From NCBI GenBank assembly GCA_020060485.1, contig JAGVAB010000042.1:1-30685 (forward strand): a DNA stretch of 30,685 nt, given 5' to 3'. This document shows, one piece after another, positions 1-7,292 of this stretch; positions within the stretch are counted from its first letter, which is position 1, and each line of letters opens with the position of its first letter. Source of the stretch: Anaerolineales bacterium. GTDB lineage: Bacteria > Chloroflexota > Anaerolineae > Anaerolineales > Anaerolineaceae. The position numbers and the translations under genes were made by a program. A model generated the notes under the pieces. It did not search any database, was not told the DNA's origin, and saw only the letters and a program-made list of their open reading frames with translations.

Positions 1-1
1 C

Positions 2-115
2 ATCGAACAACTGCTCCAGGGCGCAGAGATCCAAATGCCACCGCAGCATGGCACCTTCAAGCAAGCCCCCCGGCAAAAGAAGTCCGGCCCCGAGCAGCCA
101 AGTCTGCTGGGGTGA
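2..115 (+). CDS. C-terminal end of an unrecognised protein (5' end outside window)
   Basis: An open frame enters from the left edge and ends at TGA 113-115, giving a 37-residue tail that finishes with the motif EQPSLLG. The next gene begins 18 nt later with its own ribosome binding site, so the two could share a transcript. The tail has a Pro/Gln/Lys-rich, flexible look. It faintly recalls the C-termini of DNA methylase or helicase proteins of restriction-type systems, but this is a weak impression and not an assignment. Its position beside a recombinase makes it likely cargo of the integrated element. Confidence 0.5.
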   Translation: MEQLLQGAEIQMPPQHGTFKQAPRQKKSGPEQPSLLG

Positions 116-133
116 GTTAGAGAGAGGACAACA

Positions 134-493
134 ATGAAAAGAGATTTGCTATTAATCAAAAAACTTATGCTTTTTCTGGAAGAAAAAGAAAATTCTCATC
201 ACATTTCTGGGAGTTTGATAAGGATCGATGATTATACATCTGCTCAAATAAATTATCATATTGGATTATTAAAACAGGGTGGATTTGTTGAGGCTATTGA
301 TTGTTCGGCAGGAAGCAATCATTCCTACATGGTCAGTTCCTTAACTTGGGACGGGCACACATTCCTTGATCTCATGAAAAAAGATACTACATGGAATAAG
401 GCAAAAGAAAATGCAAAAGCTGCAGGCGGGGTTGCTTTGGAGATGTTATTCAAATCACTTATTGAATATTACGCCAAGCAAATTGGAATTTAA
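134..493 (+). CDS. DUF2513-like hypothetical protein
   Basis: A 119-residue protein. The start MKRDLLLIKKLMLFLEE, followed by an alternating helical/winged-helix-like pattern with a WDGHTFLD segment, matches the DUF2513 family, small proteins of unknown function often found in prophages and integrative elements. The ATG is preceded by a GAGAGG ribosome binding site at 6 nt spacing. The gene is clearly more AT-rich than everything to its right, which suggests recent acquisition. It sits 7 nt upstream of the recombinase start, so the two are probably co-transcribed. The winged-helix reading (possible DNA binding) is inference. Confidence 0.7.
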   Translation: MKRDLLLIKKLMLFLEEKENSHHISGSLIRIDDYTSAQINYHIGLLKQGGFVEAIDCSAGSNHSYMVSSLTWDGHTFLDLMKKDTTWNKAKENAKAAGGVALEMLFKSLIEYYAKQIGI

Positions 494-500
494 CAATAAA

Positions 501-2057
501 ATGAATTCCTACTTTTATGCCGCCTACCTCCGTGACTCAGGCGGAGAAGAACAGGAACTCTCCATCCAGCAGCAGGAAAAAGAAATTCGCACCTGGTGCC
601 AGGCCAAAGGTTTCTCCCTCACCACCATCTTCAAGGACGAAGCCCGCCCGGGCTCCTCCGCCATCTCCCGCGAGGCTTTCCAGGCCATGATGCACCACTT
701 CCGCTCCGGCGCAGCCCAGGAGCAGGGCATCATCATCTGGAAGTTCTCCCGCTTCGCCCGCGACATCGACGACGCCCAATTCTACAAAGCCGACCTCCGC
801 CGCCGCGGCTATCAGATCCTCAGCATCAAGGACCAGGTCCCCGATGGCCTCGACGGCCGTTTCTTTGAGGCCGCCATCGACTGGATGAACCAGCGCTTCC
901 TGGATGACCTCTCCACCGATGTCAAACGCGGCCTGCGCCACCTGGTCAGCGAATACGGCGGCGTCCCCGGCACCCCGCCCCGCGGCTTCAAGCGTGAACC
1001 CATCCACATCGGCAGCCACCGCGACGGCAAACCCCACATTGTCCACAAATGGGTGCCAGATCCCGAAACCTGGGATCGCTGCAAACTCGCCTGGCAAATG
1101 CGCGCAGACGGCGCATCCTACACCGAGATCCGCAAAGCCACCGGCAACCTCTACACCGCCAACAGCGGCTTCAAGCACTTTTTTTCCAATCCCATCTACA
1201 AAGGCACCCTCATCTACGGGGATCAGCACATCGAAAACTACACCCTCCCGATGGTGGCTGAAGAAACCTGGGATCTCGTCCAGCGCATCAACGACGCCCG
1301 CAGCATCCGCAACACCCCCGCCGGCATCGAGAACCCCCACCACCCCCGCCGTGTGCGCTCCTCCTACATCCTCTCCGGACTGGTGCGCTGCGCCCAGTGC
1401 GGCAGTCTCATGAACGGCGCCACCCACGTCCACAATAAAAAGAACCACACCAATTACTACTACGAATGCAACCAGGCAAAGCGCAAACGCGGTTGCACCG
1501 CCCGCAAGATTCCCCGCCACACCCTCGAAAACGCCGTCCTGGGCCTCCTCCTGGAATACCTCAGCCAGCCGGAGCAGCTCCGCCAGCTCATCGAACGCAG
1601 CCAGCAGCAGCGCCAGCCCAGCCAACTGCACCACAAAAAAGAGGAAATCACCAAAGAACTTGGCACAGTCAAAGCCAGGATCACCCGCATTCTGGACACC
1701 ATTGCCGAAATCGGGCACAACCAGTCCGTCCTCGAAAAACTCACCACCCTCGAGAACCACAAAAACGAACTGCAAGCTCAGCTCAACCACTACCAGCGCA
1801 TCGCCCCCAGCCCCGCAGACATCGACTATGCCGCCTACGCCGCCCAGATAACAAAAGCGCTGCGAGTTGCCGATCGCAACGCACAGCGCATACTACTCCG
1901 GGGATTGATTGACCACATCACTGCCGAGCGCCAGGAGAACACAGTCACCGGCATGATCCACTTTGTCCTGCCATCGGTCTGTGTCTATGGCGTAGAGCCA
2001 CCGAAGGGAATCGAACCCTTGACCCATCGCTTACGAAGCGATTGCTCTGCCAGCTGA
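501..2057 (+). CDS. Large serine recombinase (site-specific integrase)
   Basis: A 518-residue protein. An N-terminal resolvase-type catalytic domain carries the nucleophile Ser13 in YLRDSG and the arginine-rich WKFSRFARD segment (about 80-88). A recombinase domain (about 150-270), a zinc ribbon with Cys297, Cys300, Cys323 and Cys332, and a charged coiled-coil-like stretch (about 375-435) follow, the usual order for large serine integrases. The frame is open upstream, but ATG 501 is preferred because it gives the standard N-terminus and lies just after the DUF2513 stop at 493. The ribosome binding site is weak. The gene ends inside the antisense strand of tRNA-Thr: residues from about 499 (PPKGIEPLTHRLRSDCSAS) are simply the complement of the tRNA. 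This implies that the tRNA 3' half is the attachment site and that integration supplies the protein's last codons. The catalytic residues seen look intact. Confidence 0.9.
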   Translation: MNSYFYAAYLRDSGGEEQELSIQQQEKEIRTWCQAKGFSLTTIFKDEARPGSSAISREAFQAMMHHFRSGAAQEQGIIIWKFSRFARDIDDAQFYKADLRRRGYQILSIKDQVPDGLDGRFFEAAIDWMNQRFLDDLSTDVKRGLRHLVSEYGGVPGTPPRGFKREPIHIGSHRDGKPHIVHKWVPDPETWDRCKLAWQMRADGASYTEIRKATGNLYTANSGFKHFFSNPIYKGTLIYGDQHIENYTLPMVAEETWDLVQRINDARSIRNTPAGIENPHHPRRVRSSYILSGLVRCAQCGSLMNGATHVHNKKNHTNYYYECNQAKRKRGCTARKIPRHTLENAVLGLLLEYLSQPEQLRQLIERSQQQRQPSQLHHKKEEITKELGTVKARITRILDTIAEIGHNQSVLEKLTTLENHKNELQAQLNHYQRIAPSPADIDYAAYAAQITKALRVADRNAQRILLRGLIDHITAERQENTVTGMIHFVLPSVCVYGVEPPKGIEPLTHRLRSDCSAS

Positions 2058-2068
2058 GCTACGGTGGC
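1996..2068 (-). tRNA. tRNA-Thr (anticodon CGT)
   Basis: A complete 73-nt cloverleaf on the minus strand: acceptor GCCACCG/CGGTGGC with discriminator T, D stem GCTC/GAGC, anticodon stem ATCGC/GCGAT around the loop TTCGTAA, and T arm AAGGG-TTCGATT-CCCTT. The anticodon CGT reads the Thr codon ACG. CCA is not encoded. The 3' half faces the recombinase gene, whose coding region overlaps the tRNA from 1996 to 2057. This is the arrangement expected when an element has integrated at the tRNA 3' end without destroying the gene. Confidence 0.95.
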
Positions 2069-2077
2069 GCAGCCGGA

Positions 2078-2107
2078 ATTATACCAGCACCCGGGCCATC
2101 CCATCAA
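2078..2107 (-). promoter_or_regulatory. Promoter of tRNA-Thr
   Basis: On the minus strand, TTGATG (2102-2107) and TATAAT (2078-2083) are separated by 18 nt. The -10 is preceded by TGG, an extended -10 feature. The transcript would start about 5 nt before the tRNA 5' end at 2068. Confidence 0.6.
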
Positions 2108-2143
2108 GGAATTCCCCAAAAAAAATTCCCACTGGCAAACGAA

Positions 2144-2200
2144 CTCACCCAATCCCCTCCTTGTTTTTCGCAAGAAAAACGGGGAGGGCCAGGGTGGGGT
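2144..2200. repeat. REP-like dispersed repeat with long hairpin
   Basis: Arms CCCTCC (2155-2160) and GGAGGG (2183-2188) enclose a second stem, GTTTTT/AAAAAC, separated by short mismatches. On the minus strand the right-hand side continues into GGATTGGGTGAG. Two shorter copies with the same CCCTC...GGnTnGGGTGAG layout occur near 30460 and 30567. It lies just past the dinB stop and could also act as a transcription terminator for dinB. Confidence 0.5.
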
Positions 2201-2224
2201 GTGCCTCTGCGTGAAAGTACCGCT

Positions 2225-3406
2225 TCATTCCTCCTTGCCAATGCTCCGCCCGCGTTGCACCGCCTTCTCCCCATACCGCTGGCGCAGTTCATCCATCGCC
2301 GTCAGCAGGCGCCGCTCCTTCTCGTCCGGCGTCTCCCACAGCGGCAACTGATGCGCACACGGCGTCAGGTTGCTGCCCCCCACCCCCAGCAGACGCACCG
2401 GCCGGCCGTTCTCCCACAGGGCGTCAAACAGACCCATCGCCGCCTTGCCGATCACCCCATCCGCATCTGTCGGCTGCGCCAGCGTCACCTGACGCGTGTG
2501 CGTGCTGAAATCCGCCCAGCGCAGCTTGATGCGCACCGTCCCCGCGCACAACCCCTGCTGGCGCAGGCTGTATGCCACGTGTTCCGCCAGTTGGACCAAT
2601 GTCTGCCGCAGCTCATCCCCGTCTGCCACATCCCGGGCAAATGTCGTCTCCTGGCTGATCGACTTGACCTCATGCCCCGTCACCACCGGCCTGTCGTCCA
2701 GTCCTTGCGCCCGCATCCACAGATCATGACCCAGCTTGCCAAACTGCGCCGACAGCGTCCTTTCCCCCAGGCAGGCCACATCGCCGATGGTTTTGGCGCC
2801 CATGTGCTTCAGCCGCTCGGCGGTCTTTGGCCCCACCCCCCACAGCTCCTTCACCGCCAGCGGGGCCAAGAAGGCCGCCTCCTCCCCCGGTGGCACCGCC
2901 AGGATCGCCCGCGGCGGCGTTGCTCCCCTGTGCCGCCCCTTACCGATATTGTTGGCGATCTTGGCCACCAGCTTGTTGCTGGCGATCCCCAGCGAAGAAG
3001 GCAGCCCCAACTCATCCTGGATGCGCTTCTGCAGCGCCAGGGCGATCTCCTCTGCGGGCTGCGGCAGGTCGCTCACATCCAGAAAAGCCTCATCGATCGA
3101 GATCGGCTCCACCAGCGGCGTCAGATCAAAAAAGACCGCCCGCACCTGCTGCGAGACAGCCTCATACGCGCTATGCTGGCCTCTCACCACCACCAGCTCC
3201 GGGCAGGCGCGCAAGGCCTGGCTCATCGGCATCGCCGAATGCACCCCAAACTGGCGCGCCGCATAGGAACACGAAGCCACCACGCCCCGCCCCTGCGGCG
3301 ATCCACCCACCGCAAAGGGCTTGCCGCGCAGCGCGGGATCACGCAGTTCTTCCACCGCGCAGAAGAACGCGTCCAGGTCCAGATGCAGAATTTTCCGTGC
3401 CTTCAT
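2225..3406 (-). CDS. dinB: DNA polymerase IV (Y-family translesion polymerase)
   Basis: A 393-residue DinB, close to the usual Pol IV length. Catalytic carboxylates are visible in HLDLDAFF (Asp10, Asp12; Phe15 is at the steric-gate position) and SIDEAFLD (Asp105, Glu106). Helix-hairpin-helix motifs (GVGPKTAERL, about 191-200) follow, then the little-finger domain. A sliding-clamp-binding motif, QLPLW (353-357), lies near the C-terminus. Two adjacent ATGs exist. The second (3406) is chosen because GGAGG lies 5 nt upstream of it but only 2 nt from the first. It copies past damaged bases at low fidelity. No LexA-type operator was recognised. It appears monocistronic, between tRNA-Thr and a transporter. 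Confidence 0.95.
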   Translation of the reverse strand: MKARKILHLDLDAFFCAVEELRDPALRGKPFAVGGSPQGRGVVASCSYAARQFGVHSAMPMSQALRACPELVVVRGQHSAYEAVSQQVRAVFFDLTPLVEPISIDEAFLDVSDLPQPAEEIALALQKRIQDELGLPSSLGIASNKLVAKIANNIGKGRHRGATPPRAILAVPPGEEAAFLAPLAVKELWGVGPKTAERLKHMGAKTIGDVACLGERTLSAQFGKLGHDLWMRAQGLDDRPVVTGHEVKSISQETTFARDVADGDELRQTLVQLAEHVAYSLRQQGLCAGTVRIKLRWADFSTHTRQVTLAQPTDADGVIGKAAMGLFDALWENGRPVRLLGVGGSNLTPCAHQLPLWETPDEKERRLLTAMDELRQRYGEKAVQRGRSIGKEE

Positions 3407-3678
3407 CATTTCCTCCCTTTTGATTCTATCGGATTTTCAACAATCCAGTTGTCATTTGCACTTGTCAGCTTCTGCATACCTTGCAGCGTCCAGGACAGTG
3501 CGGCAGCCTCACCATAACATGCTCCTCACCAGATTTTGCGATGAGGCTGCAAATTAGGGACGCACAGCGGTTCCGAAGGAAAACCACGCGATGGCCAAGA
3601 TCTTTTAGAAGCAGTTTTCCGAAATCTTCCAAAAATCAACCAATGCCTCCCTTGAATTGTGAAGCAATTCGGAGGAGG
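3407..3678. other. Intergenic region without a gene
   Basis: This stretch separates dinB from the end of the EamA gene. I see an inverted repeat GGAAAAC...GTTTTCC with a long loop (about 3579-3622) and a short GAATTG/CAATTC stem just past the EamA stop that might end its transcript, without a clear T-tract. No coding signal was found. Confidence 0.4.
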
Positions 3679-4533
3679 TTAAGTGGGGGTAACTTTCACC
3701 CTCTCGCTCATCACCAAAGCCGCCAGCACCACGCCCCCGCCCAGCGCCAGGCGCAGCAGGTTGGCTTCTTCGCCAAAGAAAACCAGCGAAACCAGAATAG
3801 CCAACGGCACCTTCAGATCATTGAAGATAGCCAGCGCACCCGCCCCCAGCCGGCGTGCGCCCATATTCCACAGGAAAAATGACAACCCCGAAGCCACCAC
3901 GCCCAGATACAACAGGGTCCACGCCTGACGCCCGTTGACTGCCACCGCCCCCCAGTCGGTGAAGAACAGCGCAGCCAGCGCGGCAGTTGCCGCCCCGCCC
4001 AGATACAGCAGGCCAAACAACCGCTCCTCCTTCACCTCCATCTCTGGCGGCAGGGCAGCCTTGTATGCCACCTGACCAAAAGCAAAACACAGGTTGGAGA
4101 CCTGCACCAGCAGGAACCCTCGCCACATCCCCGGCGATTGCAAGCCGCCATACACCACCACCCCCGTACCCAGCACAGCCAGAGCTGCCAGCGCCAAATG
4201 CCGCACCTGGAATTTTCGCTGCAGGGCATCGTGGATCAATGTCACGTAAACCGGCGTGAAGATGGTGAAAAGTGCGATCTCATATGCCTTGAGAAAAGCA
4301 AACGACGCAATGTACGTCAGATACATCACCCCGTACTGCACCGCGCCAATCCCCATCAGCATCCACGCCAGGCGCCGGTTGACGCCTTTCAGGCGCATCA
4401 TCGGCAGAAACACAAGCAGCGAAACCAGCAGCCGCGCCGCCGCCACGAAATTCGCATCCAGGCCGGCCAGATTGCCCTTGATCAGCCCAAAAGAAAACGC
4501 CCAGATCAAAGAAACCACCCATAAATAGATCAT
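3679..4533 (-). CDS. EamA/DMT-family transporter
   Basis: A 284-residue hydrophobic protein with about ten predicted transmembrane segments arranged as two EamA repeats. The first begins at the N-terminus (VSLIWAFSFGLIKG) and the second near residue 140 (LLVQVSNLCFAFGQVAYKAAL). The conserved LKVPLAILVSLVFFGE segment marks the end of the second repeat. The length is normal for drug/metabolite-type exporters or importers. A GGAGG lies about 11 nt before the ATG, a loose but usable ribosome binding site. The upstream lipoprotein gene has its own terminator in between, so this gene is probably transcribed separately. The substrate cannot be told from sequence; amino acids, amines and vitamins are all precedents in the superfamily. 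Confidence 0.85.
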   Translation of the reverse strand: MIYLWVVSLIWAFSFGLIKGNLAGLDANFVAAARLLVSLLVFLPMMRLKGVNRRLAWMLMGIGAVQYGVMYLTYIASFAFLKAYEIALFTIFTPVYVTLIHDALQRKFQVRHLALAALAVLGTGVVVYGGLQSPGMWRGFLLVQVSNLCFAFGQVAYKAALPPEMEVKEERLFGLLYLGGAATAALAALFFTDWGAVAVNGRQAWTLLYLGVVASGLSFFLWNMGARRLGAGALAIFNDLKVPLAILVSLVFFGEEANLLRLALGGGVVLAALVMSERVKVTPT

Positions 4534-4599
4534 TGCACCAGCTGCCTCCAGAGTAACAGGATCAAACCCGCATCTCCGCCAATCCGGTCTGTCGTTTGA

Positions 4600-4632
4600 A
4601 AAACAAAAATGCCGGGGAGATGACTCCCCGGC
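4600..4632 (-). terminator. Rho-independent terminator of the CBM9-like lipoprotein gene
   Basis: A perfect 9-bp stem GCCGGGGAG/CTCCCCGGC (4611-4632) with a 4-nt loop. Read on the minus strand it is followed by ATTTTTGTTTTT. Confidence 0.85.
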
Positions 4633-4653
4633 CGATTGTAACAGATATCCAGG

Positions 4654-5634
4654 TCACTGTCCCAGCACCAGCTCGCCCCACGTCATCGGGCGCGTCAGCC
4701 GCCGCCCGGCCACGCTCGAGACCATGCTCTGCTGCACATTGGCCGACGGGTTGTCATTGTCCGAAACCGAGAAGGCAAACCCGTAATGCCGGCCCGGTGC
4801 AGGTGAAACCCCAAACACCGTCCACGGGATGGCCGCCTCCACCCGGTATACGCCCTCCTCCTTGATCGCCGCGATCTTCACTTCCGGCCGCGGCCCGGCA
4901 ATCGAATACGGGTACCACAGGTAAGCCTCCCGCACCCCGTTCACGTCCGGCCGGCCAGGTGAGATACCCAGTTGGTAATCATCCGCACTGAGCACATCAT
5001 TGTACCAATCGCCATACAGGTCGGCATCCAGCAGAATTTCCAGGCTGTCGCCCTTGTAAATGTCGTGGTAACTGGCGTTCTGCACATACACATCATCCTT
5101 GACCTTGGCTGCCACATACAGATACTGGTAATCCCAGCCAATACGGAAAGCAGCCGTCAGGTCGTTTTCGCCCGTCCAGTTATCATTACCATACACAACA
5201 TTTCCAGCCGGATACTGGGTGGTCGTCCATTCGTCCCAGTTGCCGTCCAGTACCGGCGGCGTGCTCAAATAATTCGCCACAAAATAACCGCCTGGGCGCG
5301 TCTGGCCGCTGCCCGTCACCGGTGTAATGAATACCGGCACCACCGTGGGCACCAGCGTGGCCGTTGCCGGGGTTGGCGTATTGGTGGCCAGCTCTGCCGT
5401 AGCCGTGGGCATTTCGCTGGGGGTCAATGTTGGCTGCTCCGGCATGGCCGTTGGCACAACCGGCGGCGTGGCAGTAGCATACTCCACAGCATACAGGGCC
5501 GTCATGGTCAGGTTTGGGGTTACCTCGATCGCTGGAAATGCCTTTCGCACAAACGGCAACGGTATCGAGCAAGCCATCACTACCCCTGCCAGCAGCAGCA
5601 AGACCACTATTCTGGAAAAAGATCTCGTCCTCAC
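4654..5634 (-). CDS. Lipoprotein with Thr/Pro linker and CBM9-like domain
   Basis: A 326-residue secreted lipoprotein. The start is taken as GTG 5634, because GGAGG sits 5 nt upstream and the protein then opens with a clean signal peptide (RTRSFSRIVVLLLLAG) and lipobox VMAC with Cys22. Upstream in-frame codons would add an implausible 29 residues. A Thr/Pro/Ala-rich linker (about 60-110) leads to a beta-sandwich domain with DGNWDEW, DNWTGENDLTA, LYVAAKVKDD and DSLEILLDAD, the pattern of carbohydrate-binding family 9 and related domains. It is probably anchored outside the membrane and binds a sugar or cell-wall polymer; the ligand is unknown. It has its own terminator and lies divergent from the NrtR-like gene. 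Confidence 0.8.
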   Translation of the reverse strand: MRTRSFSRIVVLLLLAGVVMACSIPLPFVRKAFPAIEVTPNLTMTALYAVEYATATPPVVPTAMPEQPTLTPSEMPTATAELATNTPTPATATLVPTVVPVFITPVTGSGQTRPGGYFVANYLSTPPVLDGNWDEWTTTQYPAGNVVYGNDNWTGENDLTAAFRIGWDYQYLYVAAKVKDDVYVQNASYHDIYKGDSLEILLDADLYGDWYNDVLSADDYQLGISPGRPDVNGVREAYLWYPYSIAGPRPEVKIAAIKEEGVYRVEAAIPWTVFGVSPAPGRHYGFAFSVSDNDNPSANVQQSMVSSVAGRRLTRPMTWGELVLGQ

Positions 5635-5858
5635 ATTCACCTCCAACCAAGAAAAAATACCGTGTGCCTGCCGGAAACCGGCGATCCATGGAAAGCTGTC
5701 AGAGTCTGTAGAATCGTTCACATGTGTCTTTACAGGACCGCATGAGCGCCCGCAGCACTCCCCTGCGTTGACCCGAACAGGATGAACCTGCTCTTGTCGT
5801 GCTGTGCAGCCGTTGATCTCTGCATTTTAGAATGCTCCCATTCCACATAGCTCATCCT

Positions 5859-5884
5859 AATTATATGTCTTTTGGTATATAATT
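5859..5884 (+). promoter_or_regulatory. Palindromic operator overlapping the -10 of the NrtR-like gene
   Basis: Perfect 8-bp arms AATTATAT (5859-5866) and ATATAATT (5877-5884) flank a 10-nt spacer. The right arm contains the -10 hexamer TATAAT (5878-5883), which ends 8 nt before ATG 5892. No Shine-Dalgarno sequence precedes the gene, so the mRNA may be leaderless. The palindrome is a candidate autoregulatory site. Confidence 0.55.
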
Positions 5885-5891
5885 CAAAACG

Positions 5892-6593
5892 ATGAGCCCA
5901 ATTTCCGAGACTCTTTGCCCCAACGAAACCGAATCCAGCCAGCAGCCGCACATTGAACTGCGCGTGGTGGTCTTCACCCTGCGCGATGGCCGCCTGCACA
6001 TCCTCTTGCAGCCATCCGCCCCGGCCTTCTTCCCCGATCATTGGGAATTTCCCGCTTTTCCCATCCTGCCTGGTCAGGCACTCGAACAAACCGCCGAAAA
6101 TTGCCTCAGAGAAATCATGCATGTCCACGAAGTTTACCTGGAGCAGCTCTACACCTACGGCGGCCCGCAGCGCCATCCCGCTCAAGCCCTCGTCTCGGTC
6201 GTCTATTTTTCCCTGATCCCTCTCGACCGGCACCCATTAAGAAGTCAGCCTTCTGCGTTAGCTTGGATGCCAGTCAACACCCCGCCCCTCCTGGCGATGG
6301 ACCATGCCGGCATTCTTGCCTATGCCCTGCGCCGCCTGCGCTACAAACTGGAATACACCGCGGTGGGTTTCGAACTGCTGCCCGAAACCTTCTCCCTGTC
6401 AGAACTTCAGCAAACCTACGAAATGATCCTCGATGAAGTACTAGACAAACGCAACTTCCGCCGCCGCATCCTGCAAGCCGGCATCATCGAACCCACCGAA
6501 GAATACCGCAGCGGAGAAGGCCGCCCCGCCCGCCTTTACCGCTACCGGCCAGACGCCGTCGCCGAAGTCAAAACCAGAAGGCTGTTTCCGTAA
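5892..6593 (+). CDS. NrtR-like regulator (degenerate Nudix domain + winged helix)
   Basis: A 233-residue protein. The N-terminal part (about 20-145) has the Nudix fold pattern (ELRVVVFTLRDGRLHILLQ, WEFPAFPILPGQ), but the Nudix box reads LREIMHVHEV where catalytic enzymes have REUxEExGU, so both metal-binding glutamates are missing and hydrolysis is unlikely. The C-terminal part (about 155-225) is a winged helix (SLSELQQTYEMILDEVLDKRNFRRRIL and a basic wing GEGRPARLYRYR), as in the NrtR/SnrR regulators, which sense ADP-ribose-type ligands through the Nudix domain. It is probably a ligand-controlled repressor. NAD or sugar genes, the usual targets, are not adjacent. The neighbouring palindrome over its own promoter suggests autoregulation. 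It converges with the TetR gene. Confidence 0.8.
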   Translation: MSPISETLCPNETESSQQPHIELRVVVFTLRDGRLHILLQPSAPAFFPDHWEFPAFPILPGQALEQTAENCLREIMHVHEVYLEQLYTYGGPQRHPAQALVSVVYFSLIPLDRHPLRSQPSALAWMPVNTPPLLAMDHAGILAYALRRLRYKLEYTAVGFELLPETFSLSELQQTYEMILDEVLDKRNFRRRILQAGIIEPTEEYRSGEGRPARLYRYRPDAVAEVKTRRLFP

Positions 6594-6605
6594 TCCCGGT
6601 TTGCC

Positions 6606-6627
6606 AGGGACGCATGCCATGCGCCCT
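6606..6627. terminator. Hairpin between convergent genes
   Basis: Stem AGGG(a)CGCAT / ATGCGCCCT with one bulged A and a 3-nt loop lies between the converging NrtR-like and TetR genes. There is no strong T-tract on either side, so terminator function is only likely. Confidence 0.4.
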
Positions 6628-6650
6628 CAAAAATCCCCCTTGTTTTCCTG

Positions 6651-7292
6651 CTATCCCTCAAATATAGTGGAACTCCCAAAAACATGACAGAAGAACCGGA
6701 TGAACCCCAACATCTCGGCCTCCACCTGCGGCAGGTCCACCTCTGCCCGTAAAATGTTATGTGTGTAATACGCCGAGATGATCATAGCGTGGTATGTCTT
6801 CGCCAGCATCTGCGCGTCCGCAGAATGCAGCAGCCCCGCCGCAATCATCGCCGCAAACGTACCCGTCAACTCCGCAATCGGCCGGTCAACCAGCTCTTGC
6901 AGAAAGAACGCCTTCACCAGTTCATTATGCGCCTGCTCCATGTTGATGATGCGCGTGATTTTCAACAGCCGCGGGGTGTAGATCAAATCCCGAAACAGCA
7001 AAAACGCCCCTGTCAATATCTCCTCTGCCGACATCCCCTCCGGCAGTTGCAGCATCTCTTTCTCGTACTGTTGCGTCTCTGCCATTATTGCGCGAAAGAG
7101 CGAGAAAATACTCTCCAGAATGGCTTCCTTGTTCTCGTAATGCTTGTACAGCGAGGCAGCCCGTATCCCCACCGCTGCCGCAATCTCGCGCACCGAAACC
7201 TCCTTGTATCCCTTCTCGGAAAACAGATCAATCGCACAATCCAGAATCCGCTCTTTGGTATTGGTCTGCCTCATCATGTCAACTCGTTTCAT
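6651..7292 (-). CDS. TetR/AcrR-family transcriptional regulator
   Basis: A protein of about 213 residues. The N-terminal TetR DNA-binding domain is clear: TKERILDCAIDLFSEKGY, then VREIAAAVGIRAASLYKHYENKEAIL as the helix-turn-helix. A variable all-helical ligand domain follows. ATG 7292 is preferred because GAGAGACGGA precedes it; ATGs at 7277 and 7274 are alternatives. With this start it overlaps the upstream membrane-protein gene by 14 bp, so the two are translationally coupled. It therefore most likely represses the shared promoter through the two palindromes at 7918-7964. The inducer is unknown. Confidence 0.88.
   Translation of the reverse strand: MKRVDMMRQTNTKERILDCAIDLFSEKGYKEVSVREIAAAVGIRAASLYKHYENKEAILESIFSLFRAIMAETQQYEKEMLQLPEGMSAEEILTGAFLLFRDLIYTPRLLKITRIINMEQAHNELVKAFFLQELVDRPIAELTGTFAAMIAAGLLHSADAQMLAKTYHAMIISAYYTHNILRAEVDLPQVEAEMLGFIRFFCHVFGSSTIFEG

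Noticed and set aside
537..1790. Long open frame on the minus strand opposite the recombinase
   Set aside because: It is rich in Gly/Ala/Val/Asp with no family resemblance, the usual antisense image of a GC-rich gene; the plus-strand recombinase domains are unmistakable.
2042..3517. 491-codon plus-strand frame through dinB
   Set aside because: Pro/Arg/His-rich shadow of the minus-strand DNA polymerase IV gene.
5730..6233. Minus-strand frame overlapping the NrtR-like gene and the divergent promoter region
   Set aside because: It runs through the palindromic promoter and opposes a gene with clear domains; no ribosome binding site or family match.
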